In this document: positions 54,359 to 62,774 of the stretch, one piece after another
How positions within the stretch are numbered: the first letter of the stretch is position 1
Layout: each line of letters opens with the position of its first letter
Assembly (NCBI GenBank): GCA_947501475.1
Contig: CANMWA010000006.1
Location: 186,001-250,000 of the forward strand
Direction: 5' to 3'
DNA length: 64,000 nt
Source of the DNA: an uncultured Aquimarina sp.
GTDB lineage: Bacteria > Bacteroidota > Bacteroidia > Flavobacteriales > Flavobacteriaceae
Made by a program: the position numbers and the translations under genes
Notes under the pieces: generated by a model
What the model saw: only the letters and a program-made list of their open reading frames with translations
Told to the model about the DNA's origin: nothing
The model's database searches: none

Positions 54359-55894
54359 TTATTTCAATAACTTATTAAGTACACCAAGAGCGCCACGAAT
54401 AAAAGTAGCGCTAGTGAGTACTTTTATTACTGCTTTTTCTGTTGCGCTTGTTCTCCTACTTTTTGAGCGTGAACTTGATGAGCTTTTGTTTAATTTTTCT
54501 CTTTCTTTTTTTGCTACAGCTTTGGCTTCTGCAGCCTCAGCTTTTTCAATTTTTTCTGATAAAAGTTCGTATGCACTTTCTCTATCAACCTCTTGATTAT
54601 ATTTAGGAATAAGCTTAGATTTTTTTAGAAGTGCTTTTAATTCTTTGTCAGTTAACACATCCATTCTACTCATTGGTGCTCTTAACATTGTTGCTGCAAG
54701 CGGAGTAGGGCGGCCTTTTTCATCAAGTGCAGAAACAAGTGCTTCTCCTATACCAAGTGATGTAAGTATCTCTTTGGTGTCATAATATTTAGAGTCGGGA
54801 TAGTTTTCTGCGGTTAACTTTATAGCTTTTCTGTCTTTGGCTGTAAAAGCTCTAAGTGCATGCTGTACTTTTAGTCCCAATTGACCCAAAACTCCATCAG
54901 GAACATCGGTAGGGTTTTGAGTCACAAAATACAATCCAACTCCTTTGGATCTAATTAATTTTACAATACTTTCTATTTGATCCATTAAAGCATTTGAGGC
55001 TTGTTTGAAAATTAAATGTGCCTCATCAAGGAAAATAATTAATTCTGGTCTTCCACTATCTCCTTGTTCTGGAAAAGTGCCATAGATCTCGGCAAGTAAA
55101 CTCAACATAAATGTAGAGAATAACTTTGGTTTATCTTGTATGTCGGTTAATCTAATGATATTGATAATACCTCTGCCGTTATCATCAACACGACAAAGAT
55201 CTTGGACTTCGAATGATTTTTCACCAAAAAACACATCTCCTCCTTGTTGTTCTAACTCGACAATTTTTCTTAAAATTGATCCGGTAGATGCAGTAGAAAT
55301 TCGTCCATAATCTTTTTCTAATTCTTTTTTACCTTCTTGTGTCGAAAATTGTAATACTTTCTTTAAATCTTTTAGATCTAATAATGGTAATTTATTATCA
55401 TCACAATATTTAAAAATAATAGAAATGATTCCTGCTTGTGTTTCTGTGACGTCTAAAATCCTTGATAATAATACAGGTCCAAATTCACTAACGGTAGCTC
55501 GAAGTCTGGTGCCATCTTGTTCTGAAAGAGAAAGGATTTCTACCGGAAAACCCTTGGCTTCAAATGGAATACCAATTTTTTCATGACGTTCATCAATTTT
55601 TGGGTGACCAGGACTAGCAGCAGCAATTCCACTTAAGTCTCCTTTAATGTCCATCAAAAGGACTGGTATCCCTTGCTCGCTTAGGTTTTCTGCGATTACT
55701 TGCAAGGTTTTGGTTTTACCGGTACCAGTTGCTCCAGCGATTAATCCATGTCGGTTTAATGTTTTTAAAGGCACTTTTACATGTGCATTTGTTACAGTTT
55801 CGCCATTAAGCATGGCAGCACCCATAGTAAGAAATTCTCCTTTTGTTTTATACCCTTCATTTATATGATCTAGAAACTCCTGATTTTTACTCAT
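54359..55894 (-). CDS. HerA-like ATPase, DUF853 (YjgR) family
   Basis: 511 residues. Walker A is GATGTGKTKT (54-63), Walker B is LIIFLDEAHLIF (about 288-299) and an arginine-finger-like RSKGVGLYFVTQNP follows. The C-terminal region is Lys/Glu-rich with a Ser/Arg stretch (KSSSSSRSKSRR). The family is related to HerA/FtsK hexameric translocases; its cellular role is poorly known. It is divergent from the ridA gene. Confidence 0.9.
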   Translation of the reverse strand: MSKNQEFLDHINEGYKTKGEFLTMGAAMLNGETVTNAHVKVPLKTLNRHGLIAGATGTGKTKTLQVIAENLSEQGIPVLLMDIKGDLSGIAAASPGHPKIDERHEKIGIPFEAKGFPVEILSLSEQDGTRLRATVSEFGPVLLSRILDVTETQAGIISIIFKYCDDNKLPLLDLKDLKKVLQFSTQEGKKELEKDYGRISTASTGSILRKIVELEQQGGDVFFGEKSFEVQDLCRVDDNGRGIINIIRLTDIQDKPKLFSTFMLSLLAEIYGTFPEQGDSGRPELIIFLDEAHLIFKQASNALMDQIESIVKLIRSKGVGLYFVTQNPTDVPDGVLGQLGLKVQHALRAFTAKDRKAIKLTAENYPDSKYYDTKEILTSLGIGEALVSALDEKGRPTPLAATMLRAPMSRMDVLTDKELKALLKKSKLIPKYNQEVDRESAYELLSEKIEKAEAAEAKAVAKKEREKLNKSSSSSRSKSRRTSATEKAVIKVLTSATFIRGALGVLNKLLK

Positions 55895-55999
55895 GATTAG
55901 ATTTTATTTTTGATAAAAATATGAATCTTAACTTTTCTATTGAAATTATAAGTTACTTTTAATATAAAGTATAAGATAATAATAACTAATATCAAAGTC

Positions 56000-56479
56000 A
56001 TGATTAGAATACTGGCCATTATTTGCGTTGCTTCATTCTTTATAAGTTACACCACAAAAGCTCAAGAATCCGCAGGAGATATTATATTTCATAAAACTCA
56101 CGAACCAAAAAAGGAAAACGCTCCTTTTTCTGATGCAGTACAAGTAGGCAATTTATTCTTTCTATCGGGTCAAGTTGGGATGGATCATAAAATAAGGAAA
56201 TTGGTTGAAGGTGGTATAGAGGCTGAAACTAAACAAACCTTAGAAAATATTAAAGAAGTTTTAAAACACCACAATTTAAAGATGGATAATGTTGTAAAAT
56301 GTACTGTGATTTTGGCAGATATCAATGATTTTTCTGCTTTTAATGAAGTATATAAGACGTATTTTCCTAAAAAACCTGCCAGAACAACTTTTTCTGCAAA
56401 AGGATTAGCTGTTGGAGCAAAGATAGAAATAGAATGTATCGCAGTTAAAAATAGCGGTAAAAAGAGTATTCAAGAATAA
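56000..56479 (+). CDS. RidA family protein with signal peptide
   Basis: 159 residues. A cleavable leader ends near TTKA; the domain then runs APFSDAVQVGNLFFLSGQVG to ARTTFSAKGLAVGAKIEIECIAV. The arginine that binds the substrate carboxylate in enamine/imine deaminases is present in PARTTF. Most RidA proteins are cytoplasmic, so an exported one is unusual; Bacteroidota do have several. It lies 44 bases before queE but queE has its own -7 box. Confidence 0.85.
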   Translation: MIRILAIICVASFFISYTTKAQESAGDIIFHKTHEPKKENAPFSDAVQVGNLFFLSGQVGMDHKIRKLVEGGIEAETKQTLENIKEVLKHHNLKMDNVVKCTVILADINDFSAFNEVYKTYFPKKPARTTFSAKGLAVGAKIEIECIAVKNSGKKSIQE

Positions 56480-56508
56480 TATTTACTTTATAATTCTTTA
56501 ATGTTATG

Positions 56509-56516
56509 TACCTTTG
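56509..56516 (+). promoter_or_regulatory. -7 box of queE
   Basis: TACCTTTG fits TAnnTTTG and overlaps an in-frame ATG at 56506, which supports ATG 56524 as the true start. No TTG lies at the ideal -33 distance. Confidence 0.55.
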
Positions 56517-56523
56517 CTGCCTT

Positions 56524-57153
56524 ATGCAAGAGAGTACACAAAAATTAGTAGATGAGGGTAAAATGCTTCCTTTGATGGAAGAATTTTATACAATTCAAGG
56601 AGAAGGTTATCACAAAGGAACTGCAGCTTATTTTATTAGAATAGGGGGCTGTGATGTGGGTTGCCATTGGTGTGATGTAAAAGAGAGCTGGAATGCTGAT
56701 TTGCATCCTCCAACGAGTACAAATCTTATTGTTGAAAAAGCTTTGAAATATAGTGAAGTTGTTGTGGTAACGGGAGGAGAACCATTAACTTGGGATATGT
56801 CGCATTTAACAGAAGGGTTAAAAATTAAAGGAGCAAAAACTCATATCGAAACTTCTGGAGCGTATCCATTAACAGGAAAATGGGATTGGATTTGTCTTTC
56901 TCCTAAGAAGATAAAACTTCCTAAAGCAGAGATTTATAATGTTACAGATGAGTTAAAATGTATTATCTATAATAAGAGTGATTTTGCATTTGCAGAAGAA
57001 CAAGCGTCAATGGTTTCGGATACTTGTATTTTATATCTACAACCCGAATGGAGTGTTCGAGAGAAAATAATACCAATGATAGTTGATTATGTTATGCAAA
57101 ACCCAAAATGGAAAGTTTCTCTTCAAACTCATAAATATTTGAATATTCCATAG
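56524..57153 (+). CDS. queE: 7-carboxy-7-deazaguanine synthase QueE
   Basis: 209 residues from ATG at 56524. Radical SAM enzyme of queuosine synthesis that contracts the ring of 6-carboxytetrahydropterin. The cluster motif is C43-x3-C47-x2-C50 in GGCDVGCHWCDVKESW, the SAM region is VVVTGGEPLTWD. The other que genes are not in the window. About 90 bases after it comes the first palindrome of the small-peptide cluster. Confidence 0.94.
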   Translation: MQESTQKLVDEGKMLPLMEEFYTIQGEGYHKGTAAYFIRIGGCDVGCHWCDVKESWNADLHPPTSTNLIVEKALKYSEVVVVTGGEPLTWDMSHLTEGLKIKGAKTHIETSGAYPLTGKWDWICLSPKKIKLPKAEIYNVTDELKCIIYNKSDFAFAEEQASMVSDTCILYLQPEWSVREKIIPMIVDYVMQNPKWKVSLQTHKYLNIP

Positions 57154-57242
57154 TAAAAATCTTAATTAAATAAGTTTTTTAAATTTTTTAAGCAAAACTA
57201 CAAGTAATTCATGATTGAAAATATGTGGTTAAACCATAATAT

Positions 57243-57258
57243 AGGGGGATTTTCCCCT
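57243..57258 (+). promoter_or_regulatory. GGGG-N6-CCCC palindrome, copy 1
   Basis: AGGGGGATTTTCCCCT, a 5-bp stem with 6-base loop, centre 154.5 bp before the -7 box of peptide gene 1. Copy 2 has the same distance. It could be an operator or a small RNA hairpin. Confidence 0.6.
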
Positions 57259-57404
57259 TCAACCAAGCATTAAAAAGAAGGAAAAAACTTACAATATTAT
57301 GAATTTTTAACATTCGTGGTGTTGCTTTATCAGTTTTTTACATATTTGTGTCGAATTGTTAATTTTTAATTAATTTTTTTTTAAAATTAACACTTGTTAG
57401 TTTA

Positions 57405-57412
57405 TAAATTTG
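57405..57412 (+). promoter_or_regulatory. -7 box of peptide gene 1
   Basis: TAAATTTG fits TAnnTTTG; 25 bases separate it from the ATG, as in the two other units (26 and 25). Confidence 0.6.
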
Positions 57413-57437
57413 ATAAATAATTAAAAAACAATTTCAT

Positions 57438-57536
57438 ATGAATTCAATTTTTACTTTTGAGGGGCTTGATTTCAAAGCTATTGTTAGATTTTTAAAAGAT
57501 TTACCTGGGGCATCAGTTTACGCAATACGTAAATAA
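57438..57536 (+). CDS. 32-residue peptide, family member 1
   Basis: ATG 57438 to TAA 57536. The product starts MNSIFTFEGLDFKAIVR and ends FLKDLPGASVYAIRK. The two other 32-residue products in the next 820 bases share the C-terminal pattern FL-K/R-x-L-P-G/S-A-S/C-x-x-A-I-x-R/K; the N-terminal half varies but keeps I/L-F at positions 3-5. It has its own promoter and terminator. There is no signal peptide in the usual sense and one Cys-free core. I do not recognise the family. Confidence 0.75.
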   Translation: MNSIFTFEGLDFKAIVRFLKDLPGASVYAIRK

Positions 57537-57557
57537 TTTTAATATCTATCATTTAAA

Positions 57558-57597
57558 ATAAAAAAAGAGAGACATAATATATAGTCTCTCTTTTTTT
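57558..57597 (+). terminator. Terminator of peptide gene 1
   Basis: GAGAGAC (57567-57573) pairs with GTCTCTC (57584-57590) in a 10-base loop, flanked by A and T runs. It shows that peptide gene 1 is a separate transcript. Confidence 0.9.
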
Positions 57598-57700
57598 ATG
57601 CAATATACTTTTAAACTTATGTTATTTAAAAATATACTACAATCTTTTGTATTCAATTACCTTATTGTCTATGCATGCAGATTATTAGAGCATGATAAAT

Positions 57701-57716
57701 AGGGGAAAAAACCCCT
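57701..57716 (+). promoter_or_regulatory. GGGG-N6-CCCC palindrome, copy 2
   Basis: AGGGGAAAAAACCCCT, a perfect 16-bp palindrome apart from the loop. Its centre is 154.5 bp before the -7 box at 57863, exactly as for copy 1. Confidence 0.65.
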
Positions 57717-57862
57717 AAATTATCACTTTAACATGTAGGTTTTTTCTTCAAAAATTAACAACGAAATAAATGTGTTTTGGTAGTATGTCGTTTTTATAGT
57801 ATTCCTTATCTAAAACTCTATTTCTATAATGTTAATTTTTTTATTTGATAGAACCCTTGCAG

Positions 57863-57870
57863 TATCTTTG
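57863..57870 (+). promoter_or_regulatory. -7 box of peptide gene 2
   Basis: TATCTTTG fits TAnnTTTG, 26 bases before the ATG. A TTG at 57845-57847 is 15 bases upstream, a little close for a -33 element. Confidence 0.6.
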
Positions 57871-57896
57871 TGTAAGAAATTATAAATCAAATAGTT

Positions 57897-57995
57897 ATGA
57901 AAATTTTTTACGGTATTTTGACGATAGATATTAAGGCATTAAAAAGTTTTTTAAGACAATTACCATCAGCATGTAGTCATGCAATTCATAGATAA
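57897..57995 (+). CDS. 32-residue peptide, family member 2
   Basis: ATG 57897 to TAA 57995. The product starts MKIFYGILTIDIKALKS and ends FLRQLPSACSHAIHR. It is the only member with a cysteine (position 26). The last five residues, HAIHR, are identical to member 3. Same length, same promoter spacing and same upstream palindrome distance as member 1, so it is a diverged duplicate under selection at the C-terminus. Confidence 0.75.
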   Translation: MKIFYGILTIDIKALKSFLRQLPSACSHAIHR

Positions 57996-58081
57996 ATTAG
58001 TGTATACGTTTATCTATTATATGAATTCAATGTTAATTAAGGCTTTTTACAAACATGAACAGATAATAATCACATGGATTT

Positions 58082-58095
58082 GGGGAAATAACCCC
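58082..58095 (+). promoter_or_regulatory. GGGG-N6-CCCC palindrome, copy 3
   Basis: GGGGAAATAACCCC followed by T residues. Its centre is 140.5 bp before the -7 box at 58229, 14 bp shorter than in copies 1 and 2. Confidence 0.6.
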
Positions 58096-58205
58096 TTTTT
58101 CCTAGTAAAAAATAACAACAAATACAAGGCTAACTTTCAGATAGATAGGTTTTTGTGTTAGTTATCGGTAAAATCTCTGATTATATCTAAAAATCAGATA
58201 AATTG

Positions 58206-58236
58206 TTGACTTCACTTAATTTGGATGTTATATTTG
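58206..58236 (+). promoter_or_regulatory. Promoter of peptide gene 3
   Basis: TTG at 58206-58208 and TATATTTG at 58229-58236 are 20 bp apart, a full Bacteroidota promoter; the ATG is 25 bases after the -7 box. Confidence 0.72.
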
Positions 58237-58261
58237 TTTAATATTAATTTAATATAGAAAT

Positions 58262-58360
58262 ATGGGGCTATTTTACACAAAATTTAGATTAACTTTTAGA
58301 ATTGTAATGGAATTTCTAAAAGAATTACCTGGAGCATCGGGGCACGCTATACACAGGTAA
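58262..58360 (+). CDS. 32-residue peptide, family member 3
   Basis: ATG 58262 to TAA 58360. The product starts MGLFYTKFRLTFRIVM and ends FLKELPGASGHAIHR. An internal ATG at codon 16 would give a 17-residue core alone. With members 1 and 2 it defines an absolutely constant length of 32 residues. It ends before a bidirectional terminator shared with the DUF2911 gene. Confidence 0.75.
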   Translation: MGLFYTKFRLTFRIVMEFLKELPGASGHAIHR

Positions 58361-58417
58361 TCAAAAGACATTTATTATTCCTTTATGGAGTAATCACAAT
58401 CATTTATTTTAGGGCAT

Positions 58418-58453
58418 AAAAATAGCTCGGTATAGATACCGAGCTATTTTTTT
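58418..58453. terminator. Bidirectional terminator between peptide gene 3 and the DUF2911 gene
   Basis: TAGCTCGGTA (58423-58432) pairs with TACCGAGCTA (58437-58446), 4-base loop, with A and T runs on the two sides. Confidence 0.92.
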
Positions 58454-58473
58454 ATACTATTTAATTTACTTTT

Positions 58474-59007
58474 TTACATAAGAAAAGGGATTTCTACACG
58501 GGTAGTATCCCATCCTATAACCATGTGATACCCTTTGTCTACCTTTTTAAAAGCTATAGAGAATACTTCTAAAGCATCACCAGTAGCAGCAGGGACTTTT
58601 ATTCTGGCTACATCCTTTCCTTTATCATAAGAATAAGCTCCCCAACTATCTAGCTCAGAACTAAGTATAATGGTCCATTCTTTTTCTCCAGGAATGGTAT
58701 ATAAAGAATATGTACCAGCTTTTACCTCTTGATCAGCCATTTTTAGGTCCTTAAAGAATTTGATCTCTGTAGCCTCATCAGCGCCAGTTCTCCATACTTT
58801 ATCATATTTTACAAGGTCTCCAAATATTTTCCTTCCTTTTTTTTGTGGACGACTATAAATAACCTTAATCTCAGGTTTTGCGTTTCTATCTGCTTTTGCA
58901 TAAGCAATATCTGTTGGGCTTTTTTGTAAACCTGCAAATTTTTGAGCATTTGTAGTAGATAATACTCCAAAAAACATAATAATAAGTAAAGCGAGTGATT
59001 TTTTCAT
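58474..59007 (-). CDS. Secreted DUF2911 family protein
   Basis: 177 residues with a signal peptide (cleavage after TNAQ). The domain shows IKVIYSRPQKKGRKIFG near 48, VWRTGADEATEIKF and DWGAYSYDKGKDVARI, the conserved blocks of DUF2911, a beta-rich periplasmic family common in Bacteroidota. The function is unknown. Confidence 0.88.
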   Translation of the reverse strand: MKKSLALLIIMFFGVLSTTNAQKFAGLQKSPTDIAYAKADRNAKPEIKVIYSRPQKKGRKIFGDLVKYDKVWRTGADEATEIKFFKDLKMADQEVKAGTYSLYTIPGEKEWTIILSSELDSWGAYSYDKGKDVARIKVPAATGDALEVFSIAFKKVDKGYHMVIGWDTTRVEIPFLM

Positions 59008-59267
59008 AATGTTGAATTTAATTTTTTATGATATACGTAAAGATATATGTGATCCTGTAAGCTAAATGTTAATCTACTCTATAAATTCTGTTAAATGTTA
59101 CTAATAACAATTTGATAGTGTTTTAATGTGCATATGTTAAGATTGATTACTTTTTGTTATTTATTTTCGATTTATTGTTTTAAAATGAAATACAAAATGT
59201 AATTATTGTTTTTATTTTGTAATCATAAAATGATATTTGAACTCTCAATTAATAGAAAAAGAAGATT

Positions 59268-60932
59268 ATGTGTGGAATTGTTTGCGCTTTTGATTTAAAG
59301 CAAGATGTAGAGGTTTTAAGGCCTCAATTATTAGAAATGTCTAAAAAAATTCGTCATAGAGGACCAGATTGGAGTGGGATATATGCCGATGAAAATGCAA
59401 TATTAGCTCACGAGCGATTAGCAATTGTTGATCCGGTTTCAGGAAAACAACCTTTATTTAGTGAAGATAAAAAATTAGTATTAGCAGCAAATGGAGAAAT
59501 TTATAATCATAGAGAGCTTCGTAAACAGTTTGAAGGGAAATATAATTTTCAGACTGATTCTGATTGCGAGGTAATTTTAGCATTATATCAAGAAAAAGGA
59601 GCTGATTTTATTGATGAATTGAATGGTATTTTTGCTTTTGCATTGTATGATGTAGAAAAAAATACCTATTTAATAGCCAGAGATCATATGGGGGTTATTC
59701 CGTTGTATATGGGATGGGATCAAAATGGTACTTTTTATGTGGCCTCAGAGTTAAAAGCTTTAGAAGGTGTATGTACTAAGATCGAATTGTTTTCTCCAGG
59801 ACATTACTTATCTAGTGAGCATAACGAACTTAAAAAATGGTATGTACGAGATTGGGCAGATTACAATGCTGTAAAAGAAAATCAAACAAGTATAGAAGAG
59901 TTAAGAGATGCCTTAGAAGCGGCAGTTCATAGGCAATTAATGTCTGATGTACCTTATGGTGTATTATTATCAGGAGGATTAGACTCATCTGTTACTTCTG
60001 CAATTGCCAAAAAGTATGCAGATAAAAGAATTGAATCTGATGATACCAAACAAGCATGGTGGCCACAATTGCACTCGTTTTCTGTTGGTTTAGAGGGCTC
60101 TCCTGATTTGGAGGCGGCACAAAAAGTTGCAGACCATATTGGTACTGTTCACCACGAAATTAAATTTACAATACAAGAAGGTCTCGATGCGATCAAGGAT
60201 GTTATCTACAATTTAGAAACCTATGATATCACAACAATTAGAGCGTCGACACCGATGTACTTAATGGCTAGAGTGATTAAATCAATGGGTGTTAAAATGG
60301 TGTTATCTGGCGAAGGAGCAGATGAGATTTTTGGAGGGTATTTATATTTTCATAAAGCACCTAATGCACAAGAGTTTCATGAAGAAACTGTGCGTAAACT
60401 TGATAAGTTGCATATGTATGATTGCTTGCGAGCAAATAAATCATTAGCAGCTTGGGGTATAGAAGGTAGAGTGCCATTTTTGGATAAAGAGTTTATGGAT
60501 GTGGCCATGCGTATTAACCCACAAGATAAAATGATTAATGGAGAGCGAATGGAAAAATGGGTAATTCGTAAGGCTTTTGAGTCTTATTTGCCAGAAAGTG
60601 TGGCTTGGAGACAAAAAGAACAATTCTCTGATGGAGTAGGGTATAGTTGGATAGATACCCTAAAAGAAGTGGTAGACAAAGAAGTTTCTGATGAGCAAAT
60701 GGCAAATGCACACTTTAGATTCCCTATACAAACTCCACAAAACAAAGAAGAGTTTTACTATCGTTCGATATTTGAAGGTCATTTCCCGAGTGATGCTGCA
60801 GCATTTAGTGTACCTCAAGAAGCATCAGTTGCGTGTAGTACAAAAATAGCACTAGAATGGGATGAAGCGTTTAAAAACATGAACGACCCAAGCGGTAGAG
60901 CAGTGGCTAACGTTCATGAAGAAGCTTATTAA
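59268..60932 (+). CDS. asnB: Asparagine synthetase B (glutamine-hydrolysing)
   Basis: 554 residues, the same length as E. coli AsnB. The N-terminal glutaminase has nucleophile C2 (MCGIVCAF), the RHRGPD motif and NGEIYNH; the synthetase domain has the PP-loop SGGLDSS near 239 and SGEGADEIFGGYLYFH. It makes asparagine from aspartate, glutamine and ATP. Monocistronic, ending at a strong terminator. Confidence 0.97.
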   Translation: MCGIVCAFDLKQDVEVLRPQLLEMSKKIRHRGPDWSGIYADENAILAHERLAIVDPVSGKQPLFSEDKKLVLAANGEIYNHRELRKQFEGKYNFQTDSDCEVILALYQEKGADFIDELNGIFAFALYDVEKNTYLIARDHMGVIPLYMGWDQNGTFYVASELKALEGVCTKIELFSPGHYLSSEHNELKKWYVRDWADYNAVKENQTSIEELRDALEAAVHRQLMSDVPYGVLLSGGLDSSVTSAIAKKYADKRIESDDTKQAWWPQLHSFSVGLEGSPDLEAAQKVADHIGTVHHEIKFTIQEGLDAIKDVIYNLETYDITTIRASTPMYLMARVIKSMGVKMVLSGEGADEIFGGYLYFHKAPNAQEFHEETVRKLDKLHMYDCLRANKSLAAWGIEGRVPFLDKEFMDVAMRINPQDKMINGERMEKWVIRKAFESYLPESVAWRQKEQFSDGVGYSWIDTLKEVVDKEVSDEQMANAHFRFPIQTPQNKEEFYYRSIFEGHFPSDAAAFSVPQEASVACSTKIALEWDEAFKNMNDPSGRAVANVHEEAY

Positions 60933-60990
60933 TTATACAATATAAAAAGAACAGTTTATTTTTTAGCTGCAAGTTGAGTTAATTGAGATT

Positions 60991-61021
60991 AAACCCTGAA
61001 GATATGTCTTCAGGGTTTTTG
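60991..61021 (+). terminator. Terminator after asnB
   Basis: AAACCCTGAAGA (60991-61002) pairs with TCTTCAGGGTTT (61007-61018) around TATG, followed by T residues. Confidence 0.92.
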
Positions 61022-61037
61022 TTGTTATATAAACAAT

Positions 61038-61069
61038 AAGAAGGCTATAGAATTAACTATAGCCTTCTT
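61038..61069 (-). terminator. Terminator after the astacin gene
   Basis: AAGAAGGCTATAG (61038-61050) pairs with CTATAGCCTTCTT (61057-61069) around 6 bases. On the minus strand it follows the astacin gene; the T run there is broken. Confidence 0.78.
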
Positions 61070-61099
61070 TGTATATTTGGTTATGTGGTATTCTAAATA

Positions 61100-62272
61100 T
61101 TAATTACCACATCGTCCTTTATTAAGCCATCTTCTGTTGCTTTGTAATTCATATAAGAACCCTCTGTAGGTAACTTTATCTCCAGGTACATATCCTCTAC
61201 CTCTACTATATTCATCAACTCCTTCACAGATATCTCCAGATGGTGGTGGGTTAGGAGTGTCGCTACATTCTTTGATACGATTCCATCTAGTAAAATCTCT
61301 TTCGAATAAGTACCCTCTATAGGTTACTCTGTCTCCAACATTGTATGATCTAGCATTTGACCATTCATCTACGCCATCACAGCTATCGGTGTTTCCACCG
61401 CCGTCACCGCCGCCGCCAGGGTATACTTGGTTGGTTCCTGCAATATCACCAGCAGATAATTCTGGTCTTCTTCTAGGGTGAGTTGTACCGTCTAAAAGTG
61501 TAATTGTTGGTCGCCCATTTTTACTAAAGGTATATGCGCCATACATCATAGTAGACTTGATATCAAAATCACCAATAAGTTGTGCTCTATTGTTTTTTCT
61601 AAATTGGCTCTCAGCACCTTGTTGTATGTTTTCGAATAAGATGATTACATGATTGTCTCTATCAGAACGTGTTTGCTCATGAACATATCCTAGTGTATGC
61701 CCGATCTCATGAATCATCACCACTTCACTAGTTCTAGTACCAATATTAATTCTACCTCTTGTACCTTGAACTCCTAAACCGGCTGAACCGCAATTACAAT
61801 CCCGGCCATTATTTCTAATCGTTACATAATAATTTTCATTGGTTCTTTCTTTAAATCGTACACTGGTTTTTGTAGACCATTCGTTCATAGAGTTTCTAGT
61901 AACTTGTCTCTGGTTACTAGTCAAGCTGTTATCAAGAACATAGATAATTGTATTGTTAGGCCATTTTGTAATACCACCAGCTAAACCAAGTTTTGCGTCG
62001 ATTTCAGCATCTGGACTTGGATTTTCATCAAGTTTTATTGCAATATCAGTTACCTGCTCTTCATCAAGGATAATGTCACCATATAGATAAGAACCATCGC
62101 TTAATTTTTCTACCTCAACTGGATCACCCAAGAAGAATTTTTGAACAAGTTTTGGTGTTTCGTTACTTTCGTCTGGTACTTCATCAAAACTTTCATTGGT
62201 ACATGAAGTGATTAAAAGCCCTAAACTTAACGCAGTTAATTTTGCTAAGTGAATTAGATTTTTAGTTTTCAT
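61100..62272 (-). CDS. Astacin-like (M12A) metalloprotease lipoprotein with two C-terminal binding modules
   Basis: 390 residues. Lipobox LLITSC (C24), a propeptide-like region (40-100), then the catalytic domain with H188-E189-x-x-H192-x5-H198 in HEIGHTLGYVHEQ and the Met-turn STMMYGAY (240-247). After a Gly-rich linker come two repeats of about 40 residues (298-337, 348-390), each with C-D/E-GVDE and a Y-x-x-GD-x-V-TYRG core, the pattern of CBM5/12-type chitin-binding modules. The enzyme should sit on the cell surface and attack protein near a glycan. In the known family the propeptide aspartate switch is replaced; I cannot place one here. Confidence 0.88.
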   Translation of the reverse strand: MKTKNLIHLAKLTALSLGLLITSCTNESFDEVPDESNETPKLVQKFFLGDPVEVEKLSDGSYLYGDIILDEEQVTDIAIKLDENPSPDAEIDAKLGLAGGITKWPNNTIIYVLDNSLTSNQRQVTRNSMNEWSTKTSVRFKERTNENYYVTIRNNGRDCNCGSAGLGVQGTRGRINIGTRTSEVVMIHEIGHTLGYVHEQTRSDRDNHVIILFENIQQGAESQFRKNNRAQLIGDFDIKSTMMYGAYTFSKNGRPTITLLDGTTHPRRRPELSAGDIAGTNQVYPGGGGDGGGNTDSCDGVDEWSNARSYNVGDRVTYRGYLFERDFTRWNRIKECSDTPNPPPSGDICEGVDEYSRGRGYVPGDKVTYRGFLYELQSNRRWLNKGRCGN

Positions 62273-62774
62273 TTTTTTTAATTAAAAATTTGAGTTTGTG
62301 AATTATTTCAGCTGTGATAACTAACATATTGAGCTTGTTATTTCAAACCGATGGGTTAAAAGTATTTTAAAAAGTGTTAATTCATGTTAATGAATGAGTA
62401 TCCGTAAGGCGCAAGCTATTAATCGTACTATATGGTTGCCTAAAAAAGTTTTGCTATATTGTTTTTGGCATATTTTTTTTAAGACTGAAGGTGTTTTGAT
62501 AATAAAAAAACAATATAATTATCAAGCAGTTGTGCTTCTGATTTCTCTAGATTTGTAGTTAGATTTTTAAGAGGGTTTGATAATTATAAAATTATAATAA
62601 AATCCATTTAAGGCTGTTTTTATCGTTTTTAAGAGCGTTTTCTTTTTTTCTGGTACTAATCTTAACTAATTGTTGATAACTCTTTAAATCATCTTTGATA
62701 AAATCCTTTTATCCTTTAGTTGATTTTTTATCTTTGTTCGTTAACCAAAATTATCATAAAAATAAAGCTGGTTT
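62273..62774. other. Intergenic region between the astacin gene and gyrB
   Basis: About 500 AT-rich bases holding the divergent promoters. Apart from the gyrB -7 box at 62729 I see no gene, hairpin or repeat. Confidence 0.5.
62729..62736 (+). promoter_or_regulatory. -7 box of gyrB
   Basis: TATCTTTG fits TAnnTTTG, 38 bases before the ATG. No TTG is found at the ideal -33 distance. Confidence 0.55.

Noticed and set aside
57598..57702. 34-codon ORF after the first peptide terminator
   Set aside because: It has the length of the peptide family but none of its C-terminal pattern and no promoter box, so I leave it out.
57979..58161. 60-codon ORF just after peptide gene 2
   Set aside because: It overlaps the end of peptide gene 2 in another frame, crosses palindrome copy 3 and has unbiased AT-rich codons.
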